From NCBI RefSeq assembly GCF_024362695.1, contig NC_065414.1, positions 3,861,501-3,925,500 of the forward strand: a stretch of DNA of 64,000 bases, read 5' to 3'. The notes below the pieces were generated by a model. It was not told the origin of the DNA. It saw nothing but the letters and a program-made list of their open reading frames with translations, and ran no database searches. Below, piece after piece: positions 40,505 through 52,020 of this stretch; the first letter of the stretch is position 1, and every line of letters starts with the position of its first letter. The stretch comes from Pectinophora gossypiella (lineage: Eukaryota > Arthropoda > Insecta > Lepidoptera > Gelechiidae). The translations under genes were made by a program, and so were the position numbers.

Positions 40505-43015
40505 TTTTAAGTTTATTTTATTTTTATTTATTTTATTTTTCTTTATTAAGGAAACAAACAGCTTAAACAATAGATACTTAAAGATATAAACTTATAATTA
40601 AACACATTAAGCCAAAGCAGTTTCCACCGATGTATATAACATATTATATTATATTTCGTTGCAAATTGCGGTGAACTAGTCTATAAATTATATTAAGTTA
40701 TACTGTTAGGCCCAAGAATTAAATTAATAGGTACAAAAAGAAACCTCTGTAAACAATCCCTCTATATCTAAGCATTCATTATATATCTATCTATTACATG
40801 TTTTAATCATTTCAGCTACATTGTTTTACAGCATTGACAAAGGCATTTACCTTACTAGAAAATATATCTATATCACCATAAAATCCATCATAGTTTAAAC
40901 ATGCTCGTACAATAAATCTATTTCTGGCGTAATTGGTGGCTGCATTGGGAATAGAAAAAATTCTATTTGAACGCAAACTTGCAACTGGGCACCTAAACGC
41001 AATCTGACTAACCAGGTATGGGGAATCTATTAAATTATTAATAATTTTGTATAAATAAATTTGATCTCTATGTTTCCTTCGCTTTGCCAGAGATACAATA
41101 TTTTCAAATTTATGGTTCTTAAATTTAAATTTTAACCATCTAATAAATTTATTTTGAATTCTCTCTACAGCGTCAATATACTTGGCGTATTGTGGACTCC
41201 AAACGGTTGAAGCATATTCTAGCTGCGATCGAACAAGTGAATTATACAATAAAATCAGCGTCTTGGCCTTTTTGAAATTTTTGCCTTGACGAAACATAAA
41301 ACCCAACATTCTGTAGGCTTTAGAAGTAATTTAGTTAACGTGTGAATCAAACAACAGCTGGCTATCCAAATTTACACCCAAATCTCTCATCTCGGACACT
41401 CTACTCAGAGCTTTACCATCAAAATTGTAGGTAAAGGAAACTGGTTTTTTCTTTCTTGTATATGTTATTATGTGACATTTATCTTGATTTAGATGTAGTT
41501 TATTATTTGAGCAGTATATGTATAATCTATCGAGATCTGCTTGCAAATTGTAACAGTCTTTCTCCGATTTTATAATAGAAAATATTTTTGTATCATCTGC
41601 ATATAAAAGTATATTGGCGTGATTAAAACATTCAGCAATATCGTTTATGAAAATATTAAATAGTAGGGGTCCAAGGTGAGAGCCCTGTGGCACACCAGAA
41701 GTAATCGGGATAAAGCTAGATATAAATCCTTTAACAGCTACAGCCTGAGTACGATCTCTAAGATAGGACTCCAGCCACCGCAGCAGATCGCCATGAATAC
41801 CGATATAACCAAGTTTTTGTATTAGTAACGTGTGGGATATTTTATCAAATGCCTTTGAGTAATCGGTATACACAGCATCCACCTGGCAACCTTTATCCAT
41901 AGCCTCGAGTACCATATCAGTAAACTCTATTAGATTGGACTCTGCAGAACGCATGTTAACAAAGCCGTGCTGTTGATTCAAAAGATACTGTCTTACCGAA
42001 GGAAACATAGTATCATATACTATACGCTCAAAAAGTTTAGGGATAACTGATAATTTTGAAATTCCACGGTAGTTTCTAACATCATGTTTGTTACCACTTT
42101 TAAATATAGGTACAACTAGTTTCCGTTTCCATTCAGTTGGCATCACTCCTAGATGTAAAGATAAATTAAAGAGATTACTAACCGGCACGGACAGTTCCTT
42201 ACTGCACTGCTTAAGAAACATAGGATGTATCCCGTCAGGCCCACTACCTTTAGTCACATCGAGACGTGATAAATATTTTTTCACAATTGGAACTGTTAAT
42301 GAAATTGAGCTCAACAATAAGTCACTAGAAACCACACCTTGCATATTTGAGAGGATGGAAGAATCCGGCTCGAACACAGACTGAAAATAAGTGTTAAACA
42401 TTGTGGCTATTGTGCTACCATCCGATGCCTGAACATCATCAAGATACAATACATCAGGTATACCGCCACTCTGCTTCCTCGAGTTCACAAATGACCAAAA
42501 ATATTTTGGACTAATACATATATTGTCTTCTGCTCTACAGTTATAAGTATCATAACACTCTGATTCTAATAATTTAGTTAGATTGCGAAGTTTAGAAAAA
42601 TGAATGTAGTCAGACTGTCGTCCATAAATCTTCTATTTTCTGTGAACCCTAAGCTTCTTATTTATAAGTTTGATTAAAGATCCAGAGTACCAAACGGGAT
42701 ATCTCTGATCCGTCGTCACAATTTTAGTGGGTACGTGCTTATCAATAATATCATTTAATAATTTATAGAATTTTTTAACTGCTAAGTTAATGTCATTCAT
42801 AACTAGATGCGTGTTCCAATCTACTTTGTTTAGTTCAGACCTGATCACATCATAGTCAACAGCATGAAATCGACGAGTGATCCGAGGGGCAGGACGTAGA
42901 TTATCCACTAAAAATACCAGATTTATACTTATATCCAGGGACGGGTGATGAGCATCCTCTGGCAAGGCTAAAGGTTTCGTACGCTTAACAATACAAGTTC
43001 TGTGAACAAAGGAAA
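40505..43015 (-). mobile_element. Jockey-group LINE, 5' truncated
   Basis: Minus-strand element starting in the last residues of the endonuclease domain and ending in a 3' UTR with AATAAAG-type signal near 40540 and an AT-rich tail. One RT reading frame spans it (next entry). Confidence 0.85.
40812..43012 (-). pseudogene. Jockey-group reverse transcriptase, single frame with two nonsense codons
   Basis: The frame runs from about 43012 to the natural stop at 40812-40814 with no frameshift. Only TAG at 42633-42635 and TAA at 41331-41333 break it. N-terminal DAHHPSLDISI is the end of an endonuclease. RT motifs follow: KGSGPDGIHPMFLKQC, YTDYSKAFDKI, SGVPQGSHLGPLLFNIFIND and the catalytic LLYADDTKIF (near 41600), then RDLGVNLDS. 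The C-terminal part has YASTVWSPQY and VERIQNKFIRWL, typical of insect Jockey-type elements. The enzyme would copy LINE RNA at a nicked target. Codon-level preservation implies modest age. Confidence 0.9.
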
Positions 43016-43072
43016 AATAAATTTCACAAAAAGAAGCAAGTGCCTAATAATATTATTTATAAGTACATACAT

Positions 43073-43230
43073 AAACATACATACATAAACAGCCTATATA
43101 CGTTCCACTGCTGGGCACGTTAAGCTGTTGGTCCCGGCTATTAGCCGTAAAAATACCTTCACCAACCCGCAGTGGAGCAGCGTGGTGGAGTGTGCTCCAT
43201 ACCCCCTCCGGTTGATTCAGGGGAACAATA
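43073..43230. mobile_element. SINE-H inverted composite
   Basis: ACATAAACAGCCTATATACG to CACTGCTGGGCAC (minus-oriented tail) is joined at about 43119 to GTTAAGCTGTTGGTCCCGGC to CCCCCTCCGGTTGATTCAGG (plus-oriented body). Confidence 0.75.
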
Positions 43231-43857
43231 TTTATACAAATGTAAAATTTTCTATTATTTAAATCATTTTCGTATTATTAATGATTTGTTAGAAACTTAT
43301 ATTTTCCCATGAGAATTCGACAGCTGAGTTCACATGTTTTATTTTCCAACTACGAGCTAACAAAACTATTCAATCGATCAACTTGTACTTGCCTAATGTT
43401 TGTAAAGATATTGTAATATCCAGCGGAGGTATAGTTCGTTGCGGTGTAGATTGCCGCTTTGGTATATCGCTATAAACATGTGTTTCTAAAAACAAGCAGT
43501 ATAATAATATGCTGCGCGAGCAACTTCGTTGGGTGTCGCAATTTGATTGTACTTGTCTTTAGTATAAGATGTACTAGTATAATAATATGTGGGATTAATG
43601 TCGGGACAAACCCTTTTAGGGTTTTCCGATGTTAACTATTTAAAATGTAGCATTAAATTGTATCTATGATAAATAAATAAATTAATAAATAAATAATATT
43701 ATAATATTTCTAGGGTATATTGAATATTAAAACTTTAAAAACAGTCTGGTGTATTGGACTATGATAAGAATAAGAATAAGAATGAAATAAAAAGTCTTCT
43801 CCTTCTATGGTTTGATATCGTTGATCAAGCTGAACATCCTGCCATAAACAACAAAAC
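43231..43857. other. Mostly unrecognised, one LINE-like tail
   Basis: CCTTTTAGGGTTTTCCGATG to AATAAATAAATTAATAAATA (43607-43690) resembles a LINE 3' end. The rest is not recognised. Confidence 0.45.
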
Positions 43858-44190
43858 TTCAAAGTATTCGTTACTATATCACTGACACCGTTTTTTAAGT
43901 TCTTTTTAATTCTATACTTTGGAAAATTCCTCTTCATATTAACTTAATACAATGCCTATAGGAAAATTCATGAAAATTATAGTGTTCTTTCTAATTATTT
44001 TCATTTCCATACTTTTGCGACGGAAAATTCCACTTGATAAATAAGAATGATGGTCTGAATCTAAGGCCTGATCTCCCTATCCATCCATAGGGAAGGCCCG
44101 TGCCCCAACAGTGGGGACGTTAATGAGCTGGTGATGATGATGATGGTGGTCTGAATCACCCTTTAAAGTTTTCGTTACGACGTCACTATG
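43858..44190. mobile_element. MITE-1 copies, one carrying a SINE-C tail
   Basis: An isolated right end (AAAGTATTCGTTACTATATC ACTGACACC) is followed by a second unit whose right arm (GACGGAAAATTCCACTTG...) is split by SINE-C sequence at 44062-44145 and resumes TGGTCTGAATCACCC to GTTACGACGTCACTATG. Confidence 0.75.
44062..44145 (+). mobile_element. SINE-C tail inside MITE-1
   Basis: AAGGCCTGATCTCCCTATCC, GCCCCAACAGTGGGGACGTT, then (GAT)n. TGGTCTGAATC repeats on both sides, a likely target-site duplication. Confidence 0.85.
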
Positions 44191-44265
44191 ACCATGTGTA
44201 TCGCAGGGACACGACTGACTTTGAATGATATTTTATTAGTCCGACAGCAACGCGGTCCTCCAACA

Positions 44266-44601
44266 GTTTCCGTGGTCTAGTGGTTAGAGCGTTAGACTCA
44301 CAATCTGGAGATCCCGGTTCGATTCCCGATGGGGACATTGTCGAAATCACTTTGTGAGACTGTCCTTTGTTTGGTAAGGACGTTTCAGGCTTGAATCACC
44401 TGATTGTCTGAAAAAGATGATTCCGTGCTTCGGATGGCACGTTAAGCCGTTGGTCCCGGTTACTTTTGACTGATGTAAGTAAGTAGTCGTTACATGAGCC
44501 ATATCAGGGGCCTTAGCGGCTCAATAAGACTGACGGCTGACACCCCTGACCCTGATGAGGTCGATAATTCACCTCACAACCCACACGATATAAGAAGAAG
44601 A
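44266..44601 (+). mobile_element. SINE-A, full length, divergent
   Basis: Head TTTCCGTGGTCTAGTGGTTA and GGTTCGATTCCCGATGGGG. The anticodon loop reads CTCACAA (CAC). Tail CACACGATATAAGAAGAAG. Confidence 0.88.
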
Positions 44602-44847
44602 TCTCCTTAACATTCCTATTCGGAACATTCTTCTCCCAATACTTTTATTCCCTGTTGGGATGTAGTGTGGGCTCGAATAACAGACTCCAACTCCTCGCGA
44701 TCTTTTGCAACCTCCGTATCTTACTCCCAAGACATGCCGAGATATTCATGATCCGGAACATTACTATTACTAAACTAAACATTACTATTTGCCGGGGATA
44801 AATCATAATATTGGGTCATCATAGGTCCCAGTCATCAGTATTTAGTC

Positions 44848-45172
44848 TTCTTCTCTGGTGTGGGTTGTGAGATGGATTACCAACCTCATCAATCCTGGTG
44901 TCAGGGTTACTATTGAGCCCCCAAAGGCCCCTGACATGACTCATGTAACGACTATTTACTTACATCAGTAAGTAGTAACCGGGACCAACGGCTTAACGTG
45001 CCTTCCGAAACATAGATCATCTTACTTTCGGACAATCAGGTGATTAGCCTGTAATGTCCTAACCAAACTAGGAATCACAAAGTAATTTTTGTGATATTTC
45101 CCCACCGGGATTAGCACCTGGAACCTCCGGATCGTAAGTCTAATGCTCAACCACTGGACCACGGAGGCTGTT
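44848..45172 (-). mobile_element. SINE-A, full length
   Basis: Reverse orientation from TTCTTCTCTGGTGTGGGTTG to CAACCACTGGACCACGGAGG. Confidence 0.88.
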
Positions 45173-45182
45173 AAGTATTTAA

Positions 45183-45470
45183 CAAACGGAACCAAAACCT
45201 TAACGTGCCATCCGTAGCACGAGTCATCTTAATTTTCGGTAATTGGGTTATGAGGCGGAATACCAACCTCATCAACCCTGGTGTCAGGGTTATTATTGAG
45301 CCGCCAAAGGCCTCTGACATGGCTCATGTAACCACTACTTACTTACATAGTAAGTAGTAAGCGGGTCCAACGGCTTAATGTGCCTTCCGAAGCGCGGATC
45401 ATCTTACTTTTGGACAGTCAGGTGATCAGCCTGTAATGTCCTAACCAAACCAGGGATTACAAAGTCTATT
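45183..45470 (-). mobile_element. SINE-A, rearranged and 5' truncated
   Basis: A central piece (CCTTAACGTGCCATCCGTAG) precedes a second partial copy from GGGTTATGAGGCGGAATACC to AACCAAACCAGGGATTACAA, both reverse. Confidence 0.75.
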
Positions 45471-46004
45471 GGAAAGGAATTTCCCAATAGTTTAACTGGT
45501 AAGACTACTCGGTAGAACTACAAGGAATAGGGGAATATGTACGTATTTACAATATAGTTCGGACGCTTTTTTAGAAAAATCCTTAGCGACTGTGAGTCTA
45601 TTGTTTTATGGTATATCAGTGATTATCAAACTAATACAATCAAAATTCCGAACTCTACTACACAATACAATTTTACGAACACTGAATCTTTTATACCTTG
45701 TTGTTTAAAAATGACGTTGTCAGTTTTTTTCTGGTTAATTTAAAGTGAGTCTGCTGGTTTAACGATGAGGTTTATGTACAAGTTTTATGTGGCAATAAAA
45801 GTTCCTTTAGAACGCAGCCGGATCGTCTAGTAAAAGTAATAAAATGAAAAAGTGGCAATACAGGCGTTCGCCAAAATTACAATTATACATATTTTTGGAA
45901 CTGATTCTTTCATGTGCCTCTGTAAAAATCCGCACCAGTCGAATCTTCAGGTTGGCTCTTCAATCCGTTCCGTCTCGTCATCCGTGTAAATTAAAAATAT
46001 AAAT

Positions 46005-46440
46005 GGGTTGTTCTTCTTTTTTATCGACAATGATCTGTCCTTCGTTCTGCTTCTGATAAGTTATGTTTTAGAATTTTATTTCATGTTTTGACTGTCCAAA
46101 AATATAGTTATCTTATTATACTCAAAATACAAGCAAAATACTAATCGGTTCCTCAATTTGTTATTAACGTAGCTTGATCGGTTTTCACAAAATTATGTGA
46201 CAGAGTGGTAAATTGAAATGCTGTCTCCGATGAAAAGGGCCACTCTGTCACAATATTTTTTGGAATGCGCCTGCAAAGAAAAGTATGTTACCAAGATAAA
46301 CAGAACCACTAAATAGTCCTCTACAGACACATCTTTATATGATGTTTTAAAATATTTATTGCCGTTATAATTTTAAAGATGTTAAATCCGATAAATCGAG
46401 AAAATGTCTTTTTATTGTCGATAAAAAAGAAGAACGACCC
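46005..46440. mobile_element. MITE-7, 436 bp
   Basis: TIRs of about 27 bases: GGGTTGTTCTTCTTTTTTAT then CGACAAT at the left, ATTGTCGATAAAAAAGAAGA then ACGACCC at the right, one mismatch seen. AAAT flanks both sides. Inside, GTGACAGAGTGG (46197) and CCACTCTGTCAC (46240) form a perfect 12-base inverted repeat. No second copy in the window. Confidence 0.82.
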
Positions 46441-46507
46441 AAATACCAAAAATATCGACTCCGTCCATTAAATGAGTAAAAAGAATAAGCATGAAACTTT
46501 TTTTTTT

Positions 46508-46925
46508 GACGTGACTTATTGTAGATTTGCCGCAGATGGCATTAACTACTTGGCCGGACAAATGGGGAGCGCTGAAGGCTCTCACCCGGTACAACGTTTA
46601 AGACAACAGGCCTGAGGGTGCCCAGTTGGGCGCGAACCTCGGGTTAGGGCGTCGTCTGAGAGGAAAAATATTTGAAAGAATTAATCGACCCTAGTGGGTC
46701 GATAGCGATAAGCGCTGAATGAGGGAAATCGTCGACCACGCCGGCGGGGTCGGTATCGGGGTCCTGAAGTGTTTGGTGTCGCGAGCTGATTGGTTGCCTC
46801 TATGGCTAGAGTAATCGGGTCGTTGGGATCCTATATTACGTCCTTCGGACGCCGATACTTTTCAGTGCCGTCCCTGAGCGGAATGTACTCGGAAGCCGCA
46901 ACTACCAGGGGATTTGGGTGGTACG
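46508..46925 (+). repeat. Repeat K copy, longest plus copy
   Basis: GACGTGACTTATTGTAGATT through GGCATTAACTACTTGGCCGG, CCGGTACAACGTTTAAGACA, CCACGCCGGCGGGGTCGG and GCCGCAACTACCAGGGGATT. Confidence 0.85.
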
Positions 46926-47004
46926 GAGCGGAATCGAAAAAACGTTTGGAAGCTAATTTGAGCCATTGGGCAATGGTTGGCAGACCTAGGTCAAAGATTT
47001 TCAC

Positions 47005-47047
47005 AGGGTCCGGTTACCTAACCTGAAGATTTGACAGGTCCGGTTTT
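47005..47047 (-). mobile_element. SINE-G 3' fragment
   Basis: TTCACAGGGTCCGGTTACCT and GAAGATTTGACAGGTCCGG. Confidence 0.75.
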
Positions 47048-47416
47048 AAAAGTTCAAAATTTCCTTTCCTTTCCTGTCTTACGCAGGTATTTTTTTTTAC
47101 GAAATGGCAACCCAGGGTGGGATGACGTCAGCTGGACTAACCTTGAAATGTTAGCTGTCACTTTTGAGCATACCGGGTTTTCTTATACCATGGATTGATT
47201 GATATTCTTGCTAAAAGTTTGATTCCTAGATTCTTAGATTTGTTTTCACCTGTGAATTTCTTGGCAATTACTCAATTGATTGAAACTAGGTAGAGTTTCG
47301 ATAAATATATTAAAATTTATCAACTAGAAACTTCCTTCGTCGAATAGTCTTTAGCGGAGTATACTTATTTATAAGTCCATTCAGAGTTTCTGGAAAGAAG
47401 ATTGCGAAGTAACTTA

Positions 47417-47943
47417 AGGTGGTATTAATAAGCTAATCTTGGCTGCCACTGCCCTCGAGATCAAAAGTATGGAATGGAAAATAATTTAAATAAGCTCTAA
47501 AATTTTCATGAGTTCTCCGACAGGAAATTCCACTTGATATCGACTCAGAATCATGGTCTGAATCATCCCCTTCAGTATTCGTTACAGTGTCACTAACACC
47601 CATACCTACTTGTATGGCTTCTGTATACAGTAGCTTGTACTTGTATGGGGTGTAAGTGACATCGTAACGAATACTGAGAGGGATGATTCAGCTGATTATT
47701 CTGAGTTAATATCTAGTGGAATTTTCCATCGCAAAAGTATAGAATTGAAAATAATTTAAAAAAACTAAAAAAATAACATGAATTTTGCGACGGAAAATTC
47801 CACGTGATATTAACTCAGAATCATGGTCTGAATCATCCCTCTGAGTATTCGTTACGATGTCACTAACACCCTGTATAAGAACTGTCACATTGATATGATC
47901 TTGAGGGCGGTCTCGAAGCTCAGATTAGTTTATTAATACAACC
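47417..47943. mobile_element. MITE-5 split by a MITE-1 dimer
   Basis: The left half AAGGTGGTATTAATAAGCTA to CTGCCCTCGAGAT (47417-47463) and right half AGAACTGTCACATTGATATG to GTTTATTAATACAACC (47878-47943) together make one MITE-5, lacking a few central bases. Confidence 0.82.
47464..47875. mobile_element. MITE-1 dimer inside MITE-5
   Basis: Unit 1 lacks its left arm. The linker CCATACCTACTTGTATGGCT...GTACTTGTATGG (47599-47648) leads to unit 2, a complete palindrome ending CACTAACACCCTGTA at 47875. Confidence 0.85.
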
Positions 47944-47944
47944 A

Positions 47945-48030
47945 GCAGATTCAAAAATGTTAAATTGAACTTCAACAGGTATATCTATGATAATTACGTT
48001 AAATAAACGATTCTGATTTCTGATTTCTAA
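47945..48030 (+). mobile_element. LINE 3' tail (TTCTGAT)n
   Basis: ATTCAAAAATGTTAAATTGA, CTTCAACAGGTATATC, GATTCTGATTTCTGATTTC. Same end as 62715-62815 and reverse 51717. Confidence 0.75.
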
Positions 48031-48469
48031 GCTCGAATAAAAATACAAGAGGCTCCGTTATATTATGCATCGATGAAGATACATATCCCCATAGTAGCAC
48101 ATCGCAAAACAAGCCTTGTTCATTAATCTATTAACAAAAAACAAATAACATACGCGCATAGCTTTGATCTGAAAACCAAATAAAGCATACTTTTTTGCTA
48201 ACATACAAATATTCGTTGCAGAGTTTCCGATCAAAAAACCAGTAAGCGCAACACAGTAGAACTGCATCTAAAAAGCAAAACTACGTTGCGAGGTTTTTTT
48301 CGCTTTGGCTCCCTGAACGCGCATATATTGTTGTTTACGCAAAGCAACTGGGTCCCGCGTCGGGCATTGAGTCCCCGCGTTGCGATAACACACGAATTAT
48401 CTTACTCCCGGGCTGTATTCAATTAACGAGAGCTCTTTCCAACTGTTATTGTGTTTTTCAATCATACCA

Positions 48470-48705
48470 TATAACGTAACATCACACTTGTATCCGTGAA
48501 GGGGTAGGCAGAGGTGTACAGTATATGCACCCACTACTCCCGCGTAATAGGGCAAGCCATTGCTATTAACTGGGCACAATTCAATACACACGTGATATCA
48601 ATTATCATGTACGAAATGAATAAAGAATTCTTCTTTTTCTCACGTGTGGATTGTGAGATCAATGACCGACCTCATCAAACCCGGAAAGTTTTTATTGTGC
48701 CACCA
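48470..48705 (-). repeat. Repeat E copy and eroded SINE-A tail
   Basis: ACATCACACTTGTATCCGTG with AAGGGGTAGGCAGAGGTGTA (repeat E). From 48630 TTCTTTTTCTCACGTGTGGA and GACCTCATCAAACCCGG are reverse SINE-A. Confidence 0.65.
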
Positions 48706-48769
48706 AACGTAACAATGAGTACGAACGTCTAACCACGTTTATTGCGTCACACCTCACCATTTCCCTATA

Positions 48770-49000
48770 CAGGGTGTTAGTGACATAACACCCTATAGGG
48801 AAATCATTAAAGGGCGATTCAGCTCATTATTCTGAGTTAATATCAAGTGGAATTTTCCTTCGCAAAAGTATAGAATTGAAAATAATTCATAAAAGCTAAA
48901 TAAACATCATGAATTTTGCGACGGAAAGTTCCACTTGATATAAACTGAAAATCATGGTCTAAGTCATCCTCCTCAGTATTCGTTACGGTGTCACTAACTA
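48770..49000. mobile_element. MITE-1 unit, nearly complete
   Basis: Follows TA at 48768-69 with CAGGGTGTTAGTGACATAAC and ends TTACGGTGTCACTAAC. The left TIR is partly duplicated as an inverted ACACCCTATAGGG. Confidence 0.85.
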
Positions 49001-49266
49001 CATAGTTAAACCGTTTTGGCGATAAGTAAAAAAGTGTCTTATAATCTCATTTTGTCTTCTTGGCCACTAATTAAAACTCTAATACATCTTTTATATCGTC
49101 AGATGTGATTTTAATTAACAAAATCGAGCGAGAGACAAGCTATTTTCAATCCAGGTTAAAATTGTGGTCTAAATTTACACTCGGAATGATATATTATTAA
49201 TTCAGAAGAAATCGAGATTTTGTCATCAATCTGAATGTGATTTTTCAAAATCACGCTTACATCATC

Positions 49267-49560
49267 ATCATCATCATCCCCCTAGCATTATCCCGTTTTT
49301 CACAGGGTCCGCTTACCTAACCTGAAGATTTGACAGGTCCGGATTTTTAGTAAGTAAGTAAGTAAAGTAAGTAAAATCTTTATTTCCTCTACAAAAAACA
49401 CATGGATACATAAATACATTTAAAAGCGACTGCCTGTCTGACCTTCTAACCCGCGAAGGGAAAACCATCCCAATACAGGTTAGGTCACATACCTCTGAAA
49501 ATGCATTTCTCGGGAATGTGGGTTTCCTTACGATATTGAAATGATGCTTACATAGTTTTC
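49267..49560 (-). mobile_element. SINE-G with a LINE tail inserted
   Basis: CCCCCTAGCATTATCCCGTT to ACAGGTCCGGATTTTT, then AGTAAGTAAGTAAGTAAAGT...TACATTTAAA (49350-49430, foreign), then GCGACTGCCTGTCTGACCTT to ATTTCTCGGGAATGTGGG. Confidence 0.8.
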
Positions 49561-49569
49561 GTTAATGGT

Positions 49570-49680
49570 TTGGATGTATTAATGCTTATATTAATTGTAA
49601 TAAAGATGTATTAATGCTTGTGTTAACGATATATTAATGCTTGTATTAATGATATATTAATGATTACATAGTTTTCTATA
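49570..49680. repeat. Four ~23-base tandem units
   Basis: GATGTATTAATGCTTGTATT-type units, flanked by two copies of TTACATAGTTTTC (49550, 49666). Confidence 0.75.
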
Positions 49681-50371
49681 AGGCAACGATATACCATTGA
49701 ACTACGTAACATCTAAACTTGAAAAATACCTATACGATTGTACCGTCATACCTACTTGTATAAAATCAGATGATGAAGCAGCGTAATGGCGGCGAGCTAG
49801 CATTTTATTGCCTCCATTGTGTGACGAACTGCGAATTTGCGCGAGAATTCCGCTTTAGTTTTATACGAGTGTGAATACGCATTGGGCTTAGAGCTGAGAT
49901 TGAATTCTAAGAATAGGTACGGTACTAGTTATTACTAAGAATGTTAAAGTAGCGTCACGATATGATAGCAGATTGACACATTACAATAGTGACGTAAAAT
50001 GACGATTCATTTAACAAGAAAATATAATTAAAAAATTTCACAAAATTTTATTACTGCAATTTACTCCTTTAGCGAAATTATTATTTAATAACAAACTTGA
50101 TGAACATGTAATAATGTTATAGATAATAGGATAATTAGAAACACAAAAACGTTTTTCTTAATGCGTTTGTAAGATTATGTAGGAAAAGTAAAGCTTAGTA
50201 CGAATATTACTAATAGTACCTAGCTTATATTGGTTGTAGGTATTTAAAACGTGTACTATCACTTTTAAGTAAGTAATATAGTTTAATCAAAATGACGACG
50301 CCATATTTATTTAATACGACTTGTTTTTTGTGCTTGAGTATTACAAACATGTTTAATTCATATTCTTGTTG
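49681..50371. other. Unrecognised AT-rich sequence
   Basis: No shared repeat or coding motif recognised. Confidence 0.45.
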
Positions 50372-50525
50372 TTGGAAGGGACATACCAAGAAGAGTTTAC
50401 ATGGAACAGATTAAAGGGAAGGTGAACGTCGTGTCTTATAAGGAAGTGAAAGAATTGGCCTTTGATAGACAAGAATGAAGAATCGTTCACCGACAAGAGC
50501 GTGGCTCTTGAATTAGTGAATATTC
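50372..50525 (+). mobile_element. LINE C-terminal fragment (DRQE..RQERGS)
   Basis: Plus-strand translation RRTYMEQIKGKVNVVSYKEV and KELAFDRQE, stop, RIVHRQERGS. This matches the C-terminus of an RTE-like LINE known to me from lepidopteran genomes. 5' truncated. Confidence 0.7.
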
Positions 50526-50572
50526 TTGTACAGAACTAGCATAACGATAAACAACATATATGATATCCATCC

Positions 50573-50685
50573 TCAGTGGAGCAGCAGTGGTGGAGTATGC
50601 TCAATACCCCCTCCAGTTGATTGAGGGGAGGCCTGTGCCTGGCAGTGGGACGTATATAGGCTCTTTATGATGATGAAGATAATAT
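50573..50685 (+). mobile_element. SINE-H 3' part
   Basis: AGTGGTGGAGTATGCTCAAT, TTGATTGAGGGGAGGCCTGT, CAGTGGGACGTATATAGGCT and (GAT)n-like tail. Confidence 0.8.
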
Positions 50686-51592
50686 CCACCCTATTACTTC
50701 TAAACTGCTACTCCAATCACAGGATAGGTACAGCAAGAAGTATCAGCTGAAATAGTAATTCGCGCTTAGTTTTATGTGCACGTTTAGGGGTTAAGTGTGA
50801 ATAGGAATGTAGATAGGTAGAATACTTGTGGGGATTGGTCACTCGCCGACCGTTTCGGAAAGCGTTTATGGGCTCTGCCACAGTGCATGGAAAGAAATTA
50901 CGCTCGGTCACTACTAGAGATGAAAGTTCTGATAAATGTTTTCCTAGCTCGCTTAAAGTATGGCTCACAAGTAGTGTTCATTGTAATCATATTTTTCGAG
51001 ATAACTTAGAATTCTAAAAAATTAAGACAATACTAAAAGACTAATTACGCTGGTTTACATCAACTACTACAACAATCTAAGGAAATCTAATGAAGGGTTC
51101 GCCAGTAATGTTTGCTATTAAGTTTATGAAAAATATATTTTGTAGTATTTCGTGCGCCCTGTAGCGCTTTTTTTTGGAATTAAGGGCCATTATAGACGGA
51201 CTTCACTTGAACCGCAAGCCAGCTGCTCAGCTGGGATGAAATTTTTGCATCAAAACCGACTGCAATAAAATGAGGTTGTTTTAGCTGGAGAGACTACTCC
51301 CTCTGTCTAAGGGTGCCTATAAGGCGTGTCTAGTAGCGGCCAGGCGAGATGTTTTTCTTGCTCTATGGCCTAGGCTCGCTGTAGTTTTATTGTATTATGA
51401 GTGCTGTTTAGTTACATAGCGTCTGTGGTAGATGGTGTATGCCTTTATTGCTTCTTTATTGTCTCAGAACGCGTGACGTTTAGTATATATTTACAAGACA
51501 ATAAGATGACGTAGTGAGAATTTTGAAGGACAAGATAAGGGAAGAAGATGGAACATTTTCAATATGATGGATGATGGACTATATAATTAATA
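50686..51592. other. Unrecognised sequence
   Basis: No shared repeat or coding motif recognised; short open stretches on both strands at 50717-51017 have no motif. Confidence 0.45.
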
Positions 51593-51705
51593 AATATACA
51601 ATAATTATACATTGTTTTAAGTTTACGCGGTTATTATCATAATTATATCCCCATTTAAACGCGGTAAGAACCCGTTATTATGTGTTTTAATTATACAATA
51701 ATTAA
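51593..51705. repeat. Repeat M copy 1
   Basis: TGTTTTAAGTTTACGCGGTT, ATATCCCCATTTAAACGCGG, AAGAACCCGTTATTATGTGT. Copy 2 at 58015-58145. Confidence 0.8.
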
Positions 51706-51716
51706 TTGGAAATGGA

Positions 51717-52020
51717 GTGGTACATGGTCACGATGTTAATTCAACGTAATGTTCATAGATAGACTTGTTGAAGATCAATTTAATATTTTTAAATCTAATA
51801 CGTCATTTCGCAAGGTGTTTTGGCTTAGGAGAAGAAATATATTTTTTTAACAACGGAAGTATATATTACAAGTTATAACTGAAGGAACACATTTAATACC
51901 AGGCATTTTTACCATGCTATTTTACATAAAGTATACTTTACATGAGCTTTAAATTTATTTTCTGACAAATTCAAAATACTGTTTGGTATTTTATTGTAAA
52001 AACGTATAAATAACCCCAAA
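51717..52020 (-). mobile_element. LINE 3' end, mate of 62500-62815
   Basis: Reverse complement matches along about 300 bases, including AATACCAAACAGTATTTTGA, AATTTGTCAGAAAATAAAT, TTGCGAAATGACGTA and GATCTTCAACAAGTCTATCT. Confidence 0.8.
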
